A stretch of DNA of 25,369 nucleotides. Source: UBA6902 sp964393845 (GTDB taxonomy: Bacteria > Nitrospirota > Thermodesulfovibrionia > UBA6902). Positions within the stretch are counted from its first letter, which is position 1; each line of letters starts with the position of its first letter. This document shows, in pieces, positions 13,976 through 21,061 of this stretch. The position numbers and the translations under genes are program-made. Below the pieces are notes generated by a model, which did no database searches, was not told the DNA's origin, and saw only the letters and a list, made by a program, of their open reading frames with translations. The stretch is taken from NCBI GenBank assembly GCA_964393845.1, contig CAYMUX010000047.1, positions 1 to 25,369 on the forward strand. The letters are read 5' to 3'.

Positions 13976-16792
13976 TTACTGCAACTTCTCCTCAAGCTCT
14001 TGGACCTCTTTATCCCGCCGATGATAGCCCATCGCATTGATCATCTCTTTTGCAATAGAATGATGCTCCTGCGCTTTTGCTTTTTCGTCCATGGCGAGAT
14101 AGAGCCGTGCGTATCCGAGATGGCAGTCGGCCTCGTAGAGTTTCATCTCACTGCGTGTGGCGATAGTCATGGCCTCGTCGAGGTCGTGGCGGGCTTTAGA
14201 GTAATCTTCTTTGATACGATACAATTCAGCACGGGCGAGGAGGCCGCGAGTAATAAATTCCTGAGCACCTACCTTACGCAACCCGTCCACCGCCTCGTTA
14301 AGATGTTTCTTGGCCTCAAAATACTCATTGCCGCCCTCTTTTAAAGTCATGAACAGATTGGCTCGGCCGCGGGAGAGATGGTCAAGGGCAATGTCAAGAA
14401 GCCAGTTTTGTTTTGACCCCAACTCCAATGTCTCCTCAGCCCTCTCCAATACTTCCTGATAATTCCCCTTTCCAAGGAGAAGGTCGCAGTATCGAAAGCC
14501 CTGGAAGGAATAGAGATAGGGATATTCAGGCTGATCCTTCTTTTGTATCTCTTCAGCCTCGCGAAAGAGCCGTTCAGCTTCCTCAATATGTCCGGCGTGA
14601 TGCAATGCATCGGCAAGAGTGTTTATAGAGAATAATCTCGCGAAGCCATCTTTGCTCCTGTCCGCATATTTCACACTCTTTTCTGCATACTCTACTGCCC
14701 TATCTACTTCGCCCATTGCAAGAAATAGTTCGCTCAGGTTGTCAGCGGCGCTAACAGCAAATTCCCATTTTTCTAGTGCAATGTACATCTTCAGTCCTGC
14801 CTGTATCGGCTCAGTTGCCTCTTTGAGTTCACCAAGTGCCCGAAGACAAAAGCCTGCATTATTTAAAATAAATGCTTTGCTAAGGTCGTGAAGCCCGGCA
14901 ACGGGCAAGTACCATGGTTCATCAATGAAGTACGAAATACAGGAAAGGGCTGCGCCATAGGCTCCGAGTTTAGTTCCAATAAATGCATCGTCCCACCTGC
15001 TTATCCTCTTATCGAACACATCATCCAGTGCCTCCTGATGCCTCCCAGCAGCACAGCCGTGCGTTATGGCTGAGAATAATGGCAACATCTCTTCTATGGT
15101 GTCCGGCAATTCAGGTGCCTGTTTCTTGAAGTATTCATAAAGCCTATTATTTCCTTCTCTCCATGCGTCAGGATAGCCTGTCTTCAACTGCTCGCCGAAG
15201 TGCTCCCTCACCAAGGGGTGGCTGTCGATCTTTCCTCCGTCGTGGCGGCTTGCTTTTGCGATGAGATTCAAATCACGCAATTTAGCTATGAGATCTTTCT
15301 GTCCTGCCATGCCCAATTTTCGAATTTGCTTTGTGAGATGTGAAATTGTCTTCCCTCTCAGTAGAGCCTCTATAGCTCCCTGCTCTGCAGGTCTGTCGAA
15401 TAGTCCGAGTATTCTCAAAAACTCGACCTCCGCCCCTTCTCCGAAGCGCTCCTCAAATGCAGCCATTACCCGGCGCGGTTGTCTTCCTTTATCTTCAGGA
15501 ATATGTTCAAAGCCGGGGATATCGGAGGCATGGTCGATCCTGTGTCCCTCTTTTTCATAAAGATAGCTTCCGAGAAGGCGGAGCGCTAATGCGTGGTTGC
15601 CGAAGGAGCGGGATGCGTCTTCTAATTCCTTGTCCGTACCGCGCACGCCCGCAGTCCTCAGCAAGGCCCTGCCTGCCTCGGGGGTTATCTGCTCAAGGTT
15701 TGTCTGCACTACATGTGCATTCAGTTCTTTCATCTCCGCTACTTCTTCCCGTGTGGTGATTATGAGAAGGCCCGTGTTTTCCCTGCTAAGTTCATTGACC
15801 AACACGGAAAGGGCGGCGTCCTTTATCTTTCCCTTTTCATGCGCTGGCTGTAGAGGTTCGAGGCCGTCGAGGATGAGAAGTGTTTTCTCCTTTTTGACAA
15901 GGTCTGCAAGCCTCTGTCCCTTGTCCCACGGAGAGCCTGCCTTGGGATCAGGGTCTCCGAACCATTTCAGCGCCTCGGCAATAAACAGGTCTGCTGAAGT
16001 GGCCTGTTCACCCGTGCCCTGGCTGTAGAAAGACCAGCCAAAGACGCGCTTAGCCCCACGAAAGTTGTCGGTCTTCATGGATTCGAGCCATTTGTTTATA
16101 AGCGTGGATTTGCCGACCCCGCCCCAGGCTACAAAGCTGATTGCGTTGAGATTATGTTTGTCCCAAGCCTCGTCAAGAAGCTCCATTTCCTTCTGCCTGC
16201 CGAACAACTCCGCGCCAGTAACAGGGAGGCGGTCGGTGGAAATACGGTCTTCAGGGAGTATCGGCCATTTTGTTGTCAATAACGGCGCTTGAAGCGTGAA
16301 AGAAGCGTCTTGAATCTTGCGAAGTACAAGACCCGCTGCTTGCATAAAGGGTGTGTCCCAATTATCCTTAAAATCTACGGCTACCGACTTCCCTTTTCCG
16401 GGAAGCATCTGAATGGCTTTAATCCACGGAATAGCCTCCCATAAACATGGCCGAATAAGAATGGGAATGATAATCATCCCTCTCAGTCTCTGCTCTTGCA
16501 GAAAATGCGGTACTTCCTCTTTAAGTACAAAATCAGATGAAAGAAAGTTTGCAGTGACAAGCAATATGGCTATGGATGACGAATTCATGGCCCTCTTTAT
16601 CTCTTCGAACCATATATCCCCACCGTCTATACGACTGTCTTCCCAGATATCGAGTAGTTTTTGCTTTTTAAGAAGATCAAGATGAGGGAGAAGACGATCA
16701 AGCCATTCTCTATCTTTACTGCTATAGCTGATAAAGACTGTCGGCTTGTCTTTTGAAACTTTGTCTCGATCAGAGATATCGCTATCAGCCAC
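13976..16792 (-). CDS. TIR-STAND (NB-ARC-like) NTPase with C-terminal TPR repeats, predicted defence protein
   Basis: A 938-residue protein. Residues ~17-155 form a TIR domain: VFISYSSKD (19-27), GGDIWFEEI (57-65, the acidic pair E63/E64 near the expected NADase Glu), and a FLSSDFVLKEE tail. An NB-ARC-like NTPase follows: Walker A GGVGKST (224-230), Walker B-like LLILDG (305-310), LLIITTRE (342-349), a GLPLA-like HALALRLLGSYL (400-411), and a winged-helix region with HPLVREHF (525-532). From ~630 to 938, helical repeats of TPR type probably sense the trigger. By family analogy, ligand binding leads to oligomerisation and NAD+ depletion. The start is GTG 16792, with GAGGG upstream. Base composition is visibly richer in G+C than bioD. 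It lies 33 bases behind hicA. Confidence 0.85.
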   Translation of the reverse strand: MADSDISDRDKVSKDKPTVFISYSSKDREWLDRLLPHLDLLKKQKLLDIWEDSRIDGGDIWFEEIKRAMNSSSIAILLVTANFLSSDFVLKEEVPHFLQEQRLRGMIIIPILIRPCLWEAIPWIKAIQMLPGKGKSVAVDFKDNWDTPFMQAAGLVLRKIQDASFTLQAPLLTTKWPILPEDRISTDRLPVTGAELFGRQKEMELLDEAWDKHNLNAISFVAWGGVGKSTLINKWLESMKTDNFRGAKRVFGWSFYSQGTGEQATSADLFIAEALKWFGDPDPKAGSPWDKGQRLADLVKKEKTLLILDGLEPLQPAHEKGKIKDAALSVLVNELSRENTGLLIITTREEVAEMKELNAHVVQTNLEQITPEAGRALLRTAGVRGTDKELEDASRSFGNHALALRLLGSYLYEKEGHRIDHASDIPGFEHIPEDKGRQPRRVMAAFEERFGEGAEVEFLRILGLFDRPAEQGAIEALLRGKTISHLTKQIRKLGMAGQKDLIAKLRDLNLIAKASRHDGGKIDSHPLVREHFGEQLKTGYPDAWREGNNRLYEYFKKQAPELPDTIEEMLPLFSAITHGCAAGRHQEALDDVFDKRISRWDDAFIGTKLGAYGAALSCISYFIDEPWYLPVAGLHDLSKAFILNNAGFCLRALGELKEATEPIQAGLKMYIALEKWEFAVSAADNLSELFLAMGEVDRAVEYAEKSVKYADRSKDGFARLFSINTLADALHHAGHIEEAERLFREAEEIQKKDQPEYPYLYSFQGFRYCDLLLGKGNYQEVLERAEETLELGSKQNWLLDIALDHLSRGRANLFMTLKEGGNEYFEAKKHLNEAVDGLRKVGAQEFITRGLLARAELYRIKEDYSKARHDLDEAMTIATRSEMKLYEADCHLGYARLYLAMDEKAKAQEHHSIAKEMINAMGYHRRDKEVQELEEKLQ

Positions 16793-16825
16793 AATTATTC
16801 CCTCAACCTTTTCTTTTAAATGTAA

Positions 16826-17056
16826 TCAAACCTTCCCCAACAACTCAAAATATTCTTCCCTGCTCATATTTGCCGTTCTCAAATTATTCTTGATGATGAA
16901 TACCGGCACTTCATGCCAGTCAGGAATCACGATTGGTCGTGGAATGCCGGGTTTTGTGTAAACAAAATGATCGCCTTCTGTCCGAACGCATTGAAAACCG
17001 GCCTTCTCAAACACCTTTCTCAGTCTGCTTGCGGGAATAGGGACTATTTTAGGCAT
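16826..17056 (-). CDS. hicA: HicA mRNA interferase toxin
   Basis: A 76-residue protein with a dsRBD-like fold signature: AGFQCVRTEGDHFVY with the catalytic-type His30, then IVIPDWHEVPVFIIKNNLR and SREEYFELL. The usual GSH is GDH here, and the IPxH motif is IPDWHE. Family role: ribosome-independent mRNA cleavage, held in check by HicB. It starts three bases behind the hicB stop codon, so the pair is translationally linked. The order antitoxin-then-toxin is the less common one for hicAB. A further 33 bases downstream begins the TIR-STAND gene. Confidence 0.9.
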   Translation of the reverse strand: MPKIVPIPASRLRKVFEKAGFQCVRTEGDHFVYTKPGIPRPIVIPDWHEVPVFIIKNNLRTANMSREEYFELLGKV

Positions 17057-17059
17057 GAG

Positions 17060-17323
17060 TTATATGCTCACCAGTTCGGTTGCAATCAGACGAGGCGGGA
17101 GCCACTTGCCGCTTGTATCTTTTTTATAATTTGCTTCTTCCAGTATGTCATGAACCGTTCCCATCTTTTCAGCTTCTTCAATAAAAAAACGAACAGCGGT
17201 CTTAAGCATTTCTTTGGCATGCGCAACTGAGCTGCCGCAGCTTGAGATGTCAAGCTCCGGGCAATATGCAACATAAGTATCGTTTTCCTTAAAAACAATC
17301 ATGTCAAAGTCTATAGGTATCAT
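17060..17323 (-). CDS. hicB: HicB-family antitoxin
   Basis: An 87-residue protein with the partial RNase H fold of HicB: DMIVFKENDTYVAYCPELDISSCGSSVAHAKEML, ending in a short tail without an obvious HTH or ribbon-helix-helix module. DNA binding, if any, would have to come from another surface or a partner. AGGAG precedes ATG 17323. An 18-bp near-palindrome (17339-17356) sits just upstream as a candidate operator. Weak promoter boxes, TTGAAG (17401-17396) and TATAGA (17376-17371), lie behind it on the minus strand. Confidence 0.9.
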   Translation of the reverse strand: MIPIDFDMIVFKENDTYVAYCPELDISSCGSSVAHAKEMLKTAVRFFIEEAEKMGTVHDILEEANYKKDTSGKWLPPRLIATELVSI

Positions 17324-17338
17324 ATATATCTCCTTTCA

Positions 17339-17356
17339 TGCAGAGTGAACTCCGCA
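17339..17356. promoter_or_regulatory. Candidate hicBA operator
   Basis: TGCAGAGTGAACTCCGCA is an 18-bp near-perfect palindrome with one mismatched pair, located 16 bases upstream of the hicB start and downstream of its putative promoter. Autoregulation by HicB or the HicAB complex is typical for the family. Binding here is inferred. Confidence 0.45.
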
Positions 17357-17506
17357 TTCTGTATATAAAATCTATATTCGAATGAACTGTTCAGACTTCA
17401 ATTGCCTACTGTATCGCCTTTATAGCCTATAGTTTAGATTATAGACAATGGGACGACTGGATATAAAGAGAAAAAATAAATACCATCCGTTCCGCGCTTC
17501 AAACGC

Positions 17507-17803
17507 CTATAAACAACGCCCCTCTTTTTTCAACAGCCTGTATGTCTCTTCATATATCCGCTCACGCGGACCAATGGCAACAAGTTCGATTACATTTCTA
17601 CCTTCTCTGTAGATAATCCTGAGCCTGCCGATACGAAAGCTTCGCAGTCCTGCGAGTTCATTTTTAAGCGCTTTGCCTTCAGCGGGATTTAACAAAATGG
17701 CCTTGAGGCCGGCCCTGATTTTCTTTTTGAGCTCGGGATGCAAAGTTCGGACTAAATTTGCAACATCATCGGGAATTTTCAGCTTGATAGTTGAATGTGT
17801 CAT
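17507..17803 (-). CDS. RelE/ParE-superfamily toxin
   Basis: A 98-residue protein: IPDDVANLVRTLHPELKKKI, then ALKNELAGLRSFRIGRLRIIYR and IELVAIGPRERIYEETYRLL. The strand pattern with the R-IGRLRIIY core is that of the RelE/ParE fold. The terminal arginines and Tyr make a ribosome-dependent endonuclease (RelE-like) more likely than a gyrase poison, but this cannot be decided. It follows the Phd-type antitoxin after 12 bases and lacks its own good ribosome binding site, consistent with coupling. Confidence 0.87.
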   Translation of the reverse strand: MTHSTIKLKIPDDVANLVRTLHPELKKKIRAGLKAILLNPAEGKALKNELAGLRSFRIGRLRIIYREGRNVIELVAIGPRERIYEETYRLLKKEGRCL

Positions 17804-17815
17804 GTCTGGGAAGGT

Positions 17816-18076
17816 TTACTCGAACAGTTCATCAAGGGTATACAGTTTTGCCTTCTTTTCTTTCAGGGCCTTCAGACCCTTTTTAATTTCATTCATAAGA
17901 GACACGTCCGAACGGACCGCAATGGTTTCTTTCAGGCTCTCAAACTCGTCAGGACTTATTAACACTGCCGCAGGTGACCCGTTTTTTGTAATGACTATCT
18001 CTTCGTCAGTTTTGGACACAGCTTCGACAAGCCCGCTTAATTTCATCTTTGCTTCGGAAAGCGATAAGGTTTTCAT
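17816..18076 (-). CDS. Phd/YefM-family antitoxin
   Basis: An 86-residue protein with the N-terminal Phd/YefM fold (MKTLSLSEAKMKLSGLVEAV, EEIVITKNGSPAAVLISPDEFESL) and a C-terminal charged helix that would wrap the toxin (KKGLKALKEKKAKLYTLDELFE). GGAGG lies eight bases before ATG 18076. A promoter with TTGACA (18143-18138) and CATTAT (18120-18115), 17 bases apart, precedes it; the -10 box lies inside a palindrome (18115-18127), fitting autorepression by this protein. Confidence 0.9.
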   Translation of the reverse strand: MKTLSLSEAKMKLSGLVEAVSKTDEEIVITKNGSPAAVLISPDEFESLKETIAVRSDVSLMNEIKKGLKALKEKKAKLYTLDELFE

Positions 18077-18114
18077 ATGTTAGCCCTCCATTTTAGTTGA
18101 CCAGAATTAAGACT

Positions 18115-18143
18115 ATAATGACATTATGCTAAGCGCTTGTCAA
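18115..18143 (-). promoter_or_regulatory. Promoter and operator of the phd-relE module
   Basis: TTGACA (18143-18138), 17-base spacer, CATTAT (18120-18115). ATAATG-A-CATTAT (18115-18127) is a 13-bp palindrome covering the -10 box, and AAGCGCTT (18131-18138) is a second perfect palindrome touching the -35 box. Both are placed where an autoregulatory Phd-type repressor would bind. Confidence 0.55.
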
Positions 18144-18170
18144 TCATTGCCGGTCTCTGAACTCCAGCCA

Positions 18171-18878
18171 CTACAATACCCTGCCGTCCAGATTAAAAAC
18201 CTGTCCGGTTATGCCAGTTGTTCCTGCAAGATAGCAAATAAACTCTGCAACATTATCGGGGTTAGAGTATTCGTTCACAAGGCTGTCATGAAGGGCGAGC
18301 TCTCTTGCCTTATCACTTGCTTCCATACCCATATCGGTGGGCATGTATCCGGGAAGAACCGCATTTACCATTATATTATATCTGCTGAATTCCATGGCCG
18401 CAGTCTTTGTCAAACCTATAAGCCCTGCCTTTGATGCTGAATAGGCTGAAAGGCCTTCCTTACCTTTAACACCAGCGTAAGAAGAAATATTTATTATATG
18501 TCCGGATTTTTGTTTCATCATATAACGGCCTACAGCGCGGGTAAAATTAAACGGGCCTTTGAGATTAGTATTTATTATGTTGTCAAAATCCTGGTCCGAT
18601 GTCTTAACAAGAAGAGATTCTTTTGTAATGCCCGCATTGTTGACGAGCACGTCAATCCTGCCCCATTTTTTTATAACTTCATCAACAAGTGTTTTAACAT
18701 CATCAGGATATCTAACGTCAGCTTTAAGCACTATTGATTCATTTATTATTGAAGCGACTGCCTCAGCTTCAGCCTTATTGTCCTTGTAGTGAACAATAAC
18801 CTGATGCCCGTTCTTGCCGAATGCAAGGGCTGTCGCTTTACCGAGCCCTCTCGATGAACCCGTTACTAAACAAACCAT
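18171..18878 (-). CDS. FabG-like short-chain dehydrogenase/reductase in the biotin cluster
   Basis: A 235-residue classical SDR. TGSSRGLG (6-13) is the cofactor loop; NNAG (80-83); Asn105; Ser132/133; Tyr146 and Lys150 (YSASK) form the catalytic set. It resembles 3-oxoacyl-ACP reductases (FabG), NADPH-dependent. Its start codon overlaps the stop of the upstream lipoprotein gene by one base (TAATG), and bioF lies before that, so it is probably co-translated with a biotin operon. It could reduce a pimeloyl-ACP precursor, but the substrate is not shown by sequence. After its stop codon the toxin-antitoxin block begins. Confidence 0.85.
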   Translation of the reverse strand: MVCLVTGSSRGLGKATALAFGKNGHQVIVHYKDNKAEAEAVASIINESIVLKADVRYPDDVKTLVDEVIKKWGRIDVLVNNAGITKESLLVKTSDQDFDNIINTNLKGPFNFTRAVGRYMMKQKSGHIINISSYAGVKGKEGLSAYSASKAGLIGLTKTAAMEFSRYNIMVNAVLPGYMPTDMGMEASDKARELALHDSLVNEYSNPDNVAEFICYLAGTTGITGQVFNLDGRVL

Positions 18879-19102
18879 TATTTATTCGCCTTTAATGCAG
18901 CCAGTCTCTCTTTAGCTTTATCAGCAAATTCGCTTCGAGGATGCCTCGTTATAATCTCTTCATATAATTGCACTGCATGATCTTTGTTGTTTTGCAACTC
19001 CTCAAATTTCGCTGTCTCGAATAGTTGAGATACATTGTTTCCTGAACAGCCTGATAGAGCGACAAAAACAATTATCATTACAATCAGCGCTATTTTTCTC
19101 AT
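18878..19102 (-). CDS. Small lipoprotein with a TPR-like helical hairpin
   Basis: A 74-residue precursor with a lipoprotein signal: positive MRK, hydrophobic stretch, and lipobox LSGC ending at Cys19. The mature part (AVQLYEEIITRHPRSEFADKAKERLAAL) is one tetratricopeptide-like unit, as in BamD/YfiO or YbgF-type proteins but far shorter. GGAG lies nine bases before ATG 19102. It lies 13 bases behind bioF and overlaps the SDR gene by one base. Probably anchored in the outer membrane or periplasmic leaflet; its role in this operon is unknown. Confidence 0.75.
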   Translation of the reverse strand: MRKIALIVMIIVFVALSGCSGNNVSQLFETAKFEELQNNKDHAVQLYEEIITRHPRSEFADKAKERLAALKANK

Positions 19103-19115
19103 AAAAGCACTCCAT

Positions 19116-20279
19116 TCATCTGCGATTTATTTTTAATACTTTCAGAACCAAATCAATATCCTCATCCGTATGCCCGGCAGTTATTGAAAACCTTATCCTG
19201 CACTTATCCTCCGGAACTGTTGGGGGTCTGATAGCGGGAGCAAAGATATGATGTTTATAAAGATGTCTTCCAATGCGCAAGGCATTCTGCGCGTCTCCGG
19301 CTAGAACAGGTATAATCGGGGTCTCTGAATCAAGTGTATCAAAGCCCATATTTTTAAGACCGTCATAAAGACGCCCTCTGTTTTTCCATAATCTTTCTCT
19401 TAATCTCGTTGATCTCCTATCAATAATATCTATCGCTTTAACACCCGCTGCAGCAACTGCCGGCGGGAGGGACGTGGAATAAATAAAACTCCTTGCCCGG
19501 TTAACCAACAGATTAATTAGATCCTTATTGCCTGCAACAAAAGCTCCGTAACATCCGGCAGCCTTGCTCAACGTCCCCATCTGAATAATGTTGTCTGCTT
19601 TAATGCCAAAATGCTCAAGCCCTCCCCTGCCCGTTTTCCCAAGCACGCCTGTCCCGTGCGCATCATCGATCATCAGGACAGCATCGTATCTGTCACATAG
19701 AGACAATAAATCCTTCAGCGGCGCAATGTCTCCATCCATGCTGAACACCGTATCGGTAATTACTAATCTTCGAGTTACAGATTTACTTTTAAACGACTTC
19801 TTCAACAGGGACTCAAGATGATTTACATCTTTATGTTTGTAAACTTTTACACCTGCTTTTGACAGCCTTATGCCGTCAACTAAACTGGCGTGATTAAGCT
19901 CATCGCTGTAAATGACTGTATCTGCACCTGCTATGGCGGGTATGGTCCCTGTATTAGCTGCATAACCCGTGTTGAATACAAGTGCGGCTTCTGTTTTCTT
20001 GAACTTTGCAATTCGTTCCTCAAGTTCAGCATGAGGCAGGCATGTCCCGCTCAACAGCCTTGATGCACCGGAACCGAAGCCGTATTTCTTCAAAGCCGCT
20101 GCCGCTGCTTTTACAATTTCAGGATGGTTTGATAAACCAAGATAATCGTTGGATGAAAAATTAATATAGGTCTGACCGTCTATTGAAATCTTCGATCCAT
20201 GAGATGCTTTAATGCAGGTAAGTTTTCTTAGGAGGTTTTGTTTCTTGAGACAATTGAGTTCATCATTAAACTCCCTCAC
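19116..20279 (-). CDS. bioF: 8-amino-7-oxononanoate synthase
   Basis: A 387-residue alpha-oxoamine synthase. SSNDYLGLS (42-50), GSGASRLLSGT, IDDAHGTG (204-211, the PLP pyridine-contacting Asp and stacking His) and GTLSKAAG with the PLP Lys239. Reaction: pimeloyl-ACP (or -CoA) plus alanine to 8-amino-7-oxononanoate. The start is GTG 20279, the only in-frame start that gives the family's normal N-terminus (MREFNDELNCLKKQNLLRKL). It has no good ribosome binding site. The upstream gap to queE is filled by a GC-rich hairpin repeat. Confidence 0.93.
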   Translation of the reverse strand: MREFNDELNCLKKQNLLRKLTCIKASHGSKISIDGQTYINFSSNDYLGLSNHPEIVKAAAAALKKYGFGSGASRLLSGTCLPHAELEERIAKFKKTEAALVFNTGYAANTGTIPAIAGADTVIYSDELNHASLVDGIRLSKAGVKVYKHKDVNHLESLLKKSFKSKSVTRRLVITDTVFSMDGDIAPLKDLLSLCDRYDAVLMIDDAHGTGVLGKTGRGGLEHFGIKADNIIQMGTLSKAAGCYGAFVAGNKDLINLLVNRARSFIYSTSLPPAVAAAGVKAIDIIDRRSTRLRERLWKNRGRLYDGLKNMGFDTLDSETPIIPVLAGDAQNALRIGRHLYKHHIFAPAIRPPTVPEDKCRIRFSITAGHTDEDIDLVLKVLKINRR

Positions 20280-20293
20280 TTTATTCTTAGTAC

Positions 20294-20317
20294 GGGCGGG
20301 GTCACCCCGCCCCTACA
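20294..20317. repeat. GC hairpin repeat that supplies the queE stop codon
   Basis: GGGCGGGG (20294-20301) pairs with CCCCGCCC (20305-20312) around a 3-base loop. Read on the minus strand the unit begins TGTAGGGGC, the same end as the element at 8781-8839, and its TAG is the stop codon of queE. It lies in the 33-base gap before bioF and may slow or end transcription, although no T-run follows. Confidence 0.6.
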
Positions 20318-20957
20318 CCCCTTCAAGTTCGTCAGGGGCCCAGATGTATTTATGGATCTGCAATTGGACTCTTACCGGGAGATTATCGCGCAATACCCAC
20401 TCCACAAGAGATTTAGGAGAGAGCTCTCCGTAGGCAGGAGAAAAGAGGATATTTTCAAATTTATCGAGAAGTTTATGCTCAGCTATTATGCCCTTTGCCC
20501 AGTTATAATCCGACTCATCCATCAGAACAAATTTTATCTGGTCGGTGGGCTTAAGGAACTCAAAGTTCTTGGGCCTCATCCTTTCGCTCATTCCGCTTTT
20601 CGGTGTCTTGAAGTCCATTATCAGGGTGAGCCTTTTATCAAGACAACCTATACATATTGAGCCATTGGTCTCGACAAGGACGTTGTAGCCCTTATCCAGA
20701 AGGGTCTTCAATAATTTGGGGGTCTCTTCCTGCAGCAGCGGTTCACCGCCGGTGAATTCAACACACTTTACACCGTATTCTTCTATCTTCTTTATTATTT
20801 CTTCATCTGAAATTTCCTTACCGTTATAGTAAGCATAATTGGTATCACAGTATGTGCATCTGAGATTGCAGCCGGCAAGCCGGACAAAGGTGCAGGGAAG
20901 TCCCGCGTATGTAGATTCACCCTGGATGCTTTTGAAGATTTCGTTAATTTTCAGCAT
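20313..20957 (-). CDS. queE: 7-carboxy-7-deazaguanine synthase
   Basis: A 214-residue radical SAM enzyme. The N-terminal SIQGESTYAGLPCTFVRLAG leads to the cluster motif CNLRCTYC (C30, C34, C37), then FTGGEPLLQ (the SAM-binding GGE motif) and VETNGS. Reaction: 6-carboxytetrahydropterin to 7-carboxy-7-deazaguanine in queuosine synthesis. No queC, queD or queF is in the window. ATG 20957 has no ribosome binding site, and TATAAT lies only 12 bases upstream on the minus strand, so a very short leader is likely. The protein's last codons and stop lie in a repeat (20294-20317). Confidence 0.93.
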   Translation of the reverse strand: MLKINEIFKSIQGESTYAGLPCTFVRLAGCNLRCTYCDTNYAYYNGKEISDEEIIKKIEEYGVKCVEFTGGEPLLQEETPKLLKTLLDKGYNVLVETNGSICIGCLDKRLTLIMDFKTPKSGMSERMRPKNFEFLKPTDQIKFVLMDESDYNWAKGIIAEHKLLDKFENILFSPAYGELSPKSLVEWVLRDNLPVRVQLQIHKYIWAPDELEGV

Positions 20958-20965
20958 ATGGAAAT

Positions 20966-21004
20966 GCTAATTATATTTATTGATATCAATTATATAAGAT
21001 TAGC
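20966..21004. promoter_or_regulatory. Nearly symmetric divergent control region of queE and nfeD
   Basis: GCTAAT (20966-20971) and ATTAGC (20999-21004) surround a central 10-bp palindrome TTGATATCAA (20980-20989); their centres coincide within half a base. The region lies between the divergent queE and nfeD genes and could bind a dimeric regulator. I recognise no named operator. Confidence 0.45.
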
Positions 21005-21023
21005 AATATCATAATGAAAAGCC

Positions 21024-21054
21024 TTGACAATAGCAAGGCGGCTAAAGTTATAAT
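21024..21054 (+). promoter_or_regulatory. Sigma-70-type promoter for nfeD-slipin
   Basis: TTGACA (21024-21029) and a perfect TATAAT (21049-21054) are 19 bases apart, slightly longer than ideal. Transcription would start about 7 bases after the -10 box, at 21061-21062, which coincides with the chosen ATG of nfeD. This suggests a leaderless mRNA. Confidence 0.6.
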
Positions 21055-21061
21055 TCTGCAA

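Noticed and set aside
13976..16792. Thoeris system
   Set aside because: The TIR protein is fused to a STAND NTPase and TPR repeats, and there is no ThsA-like gene next to it.
20313..20957. queE as part of a 7-deazaguanine DNA modification (Dpd-type) defence system
   Set aside because: No dpdA or other dpd genes are seen; queE alone fits normal queuosine synthesis.
21014..21061. Upstream ATG for the NfeD protein
   Set aside because: It would start before the promoter boxes and would place a polar stretch in front of the signal peptide.
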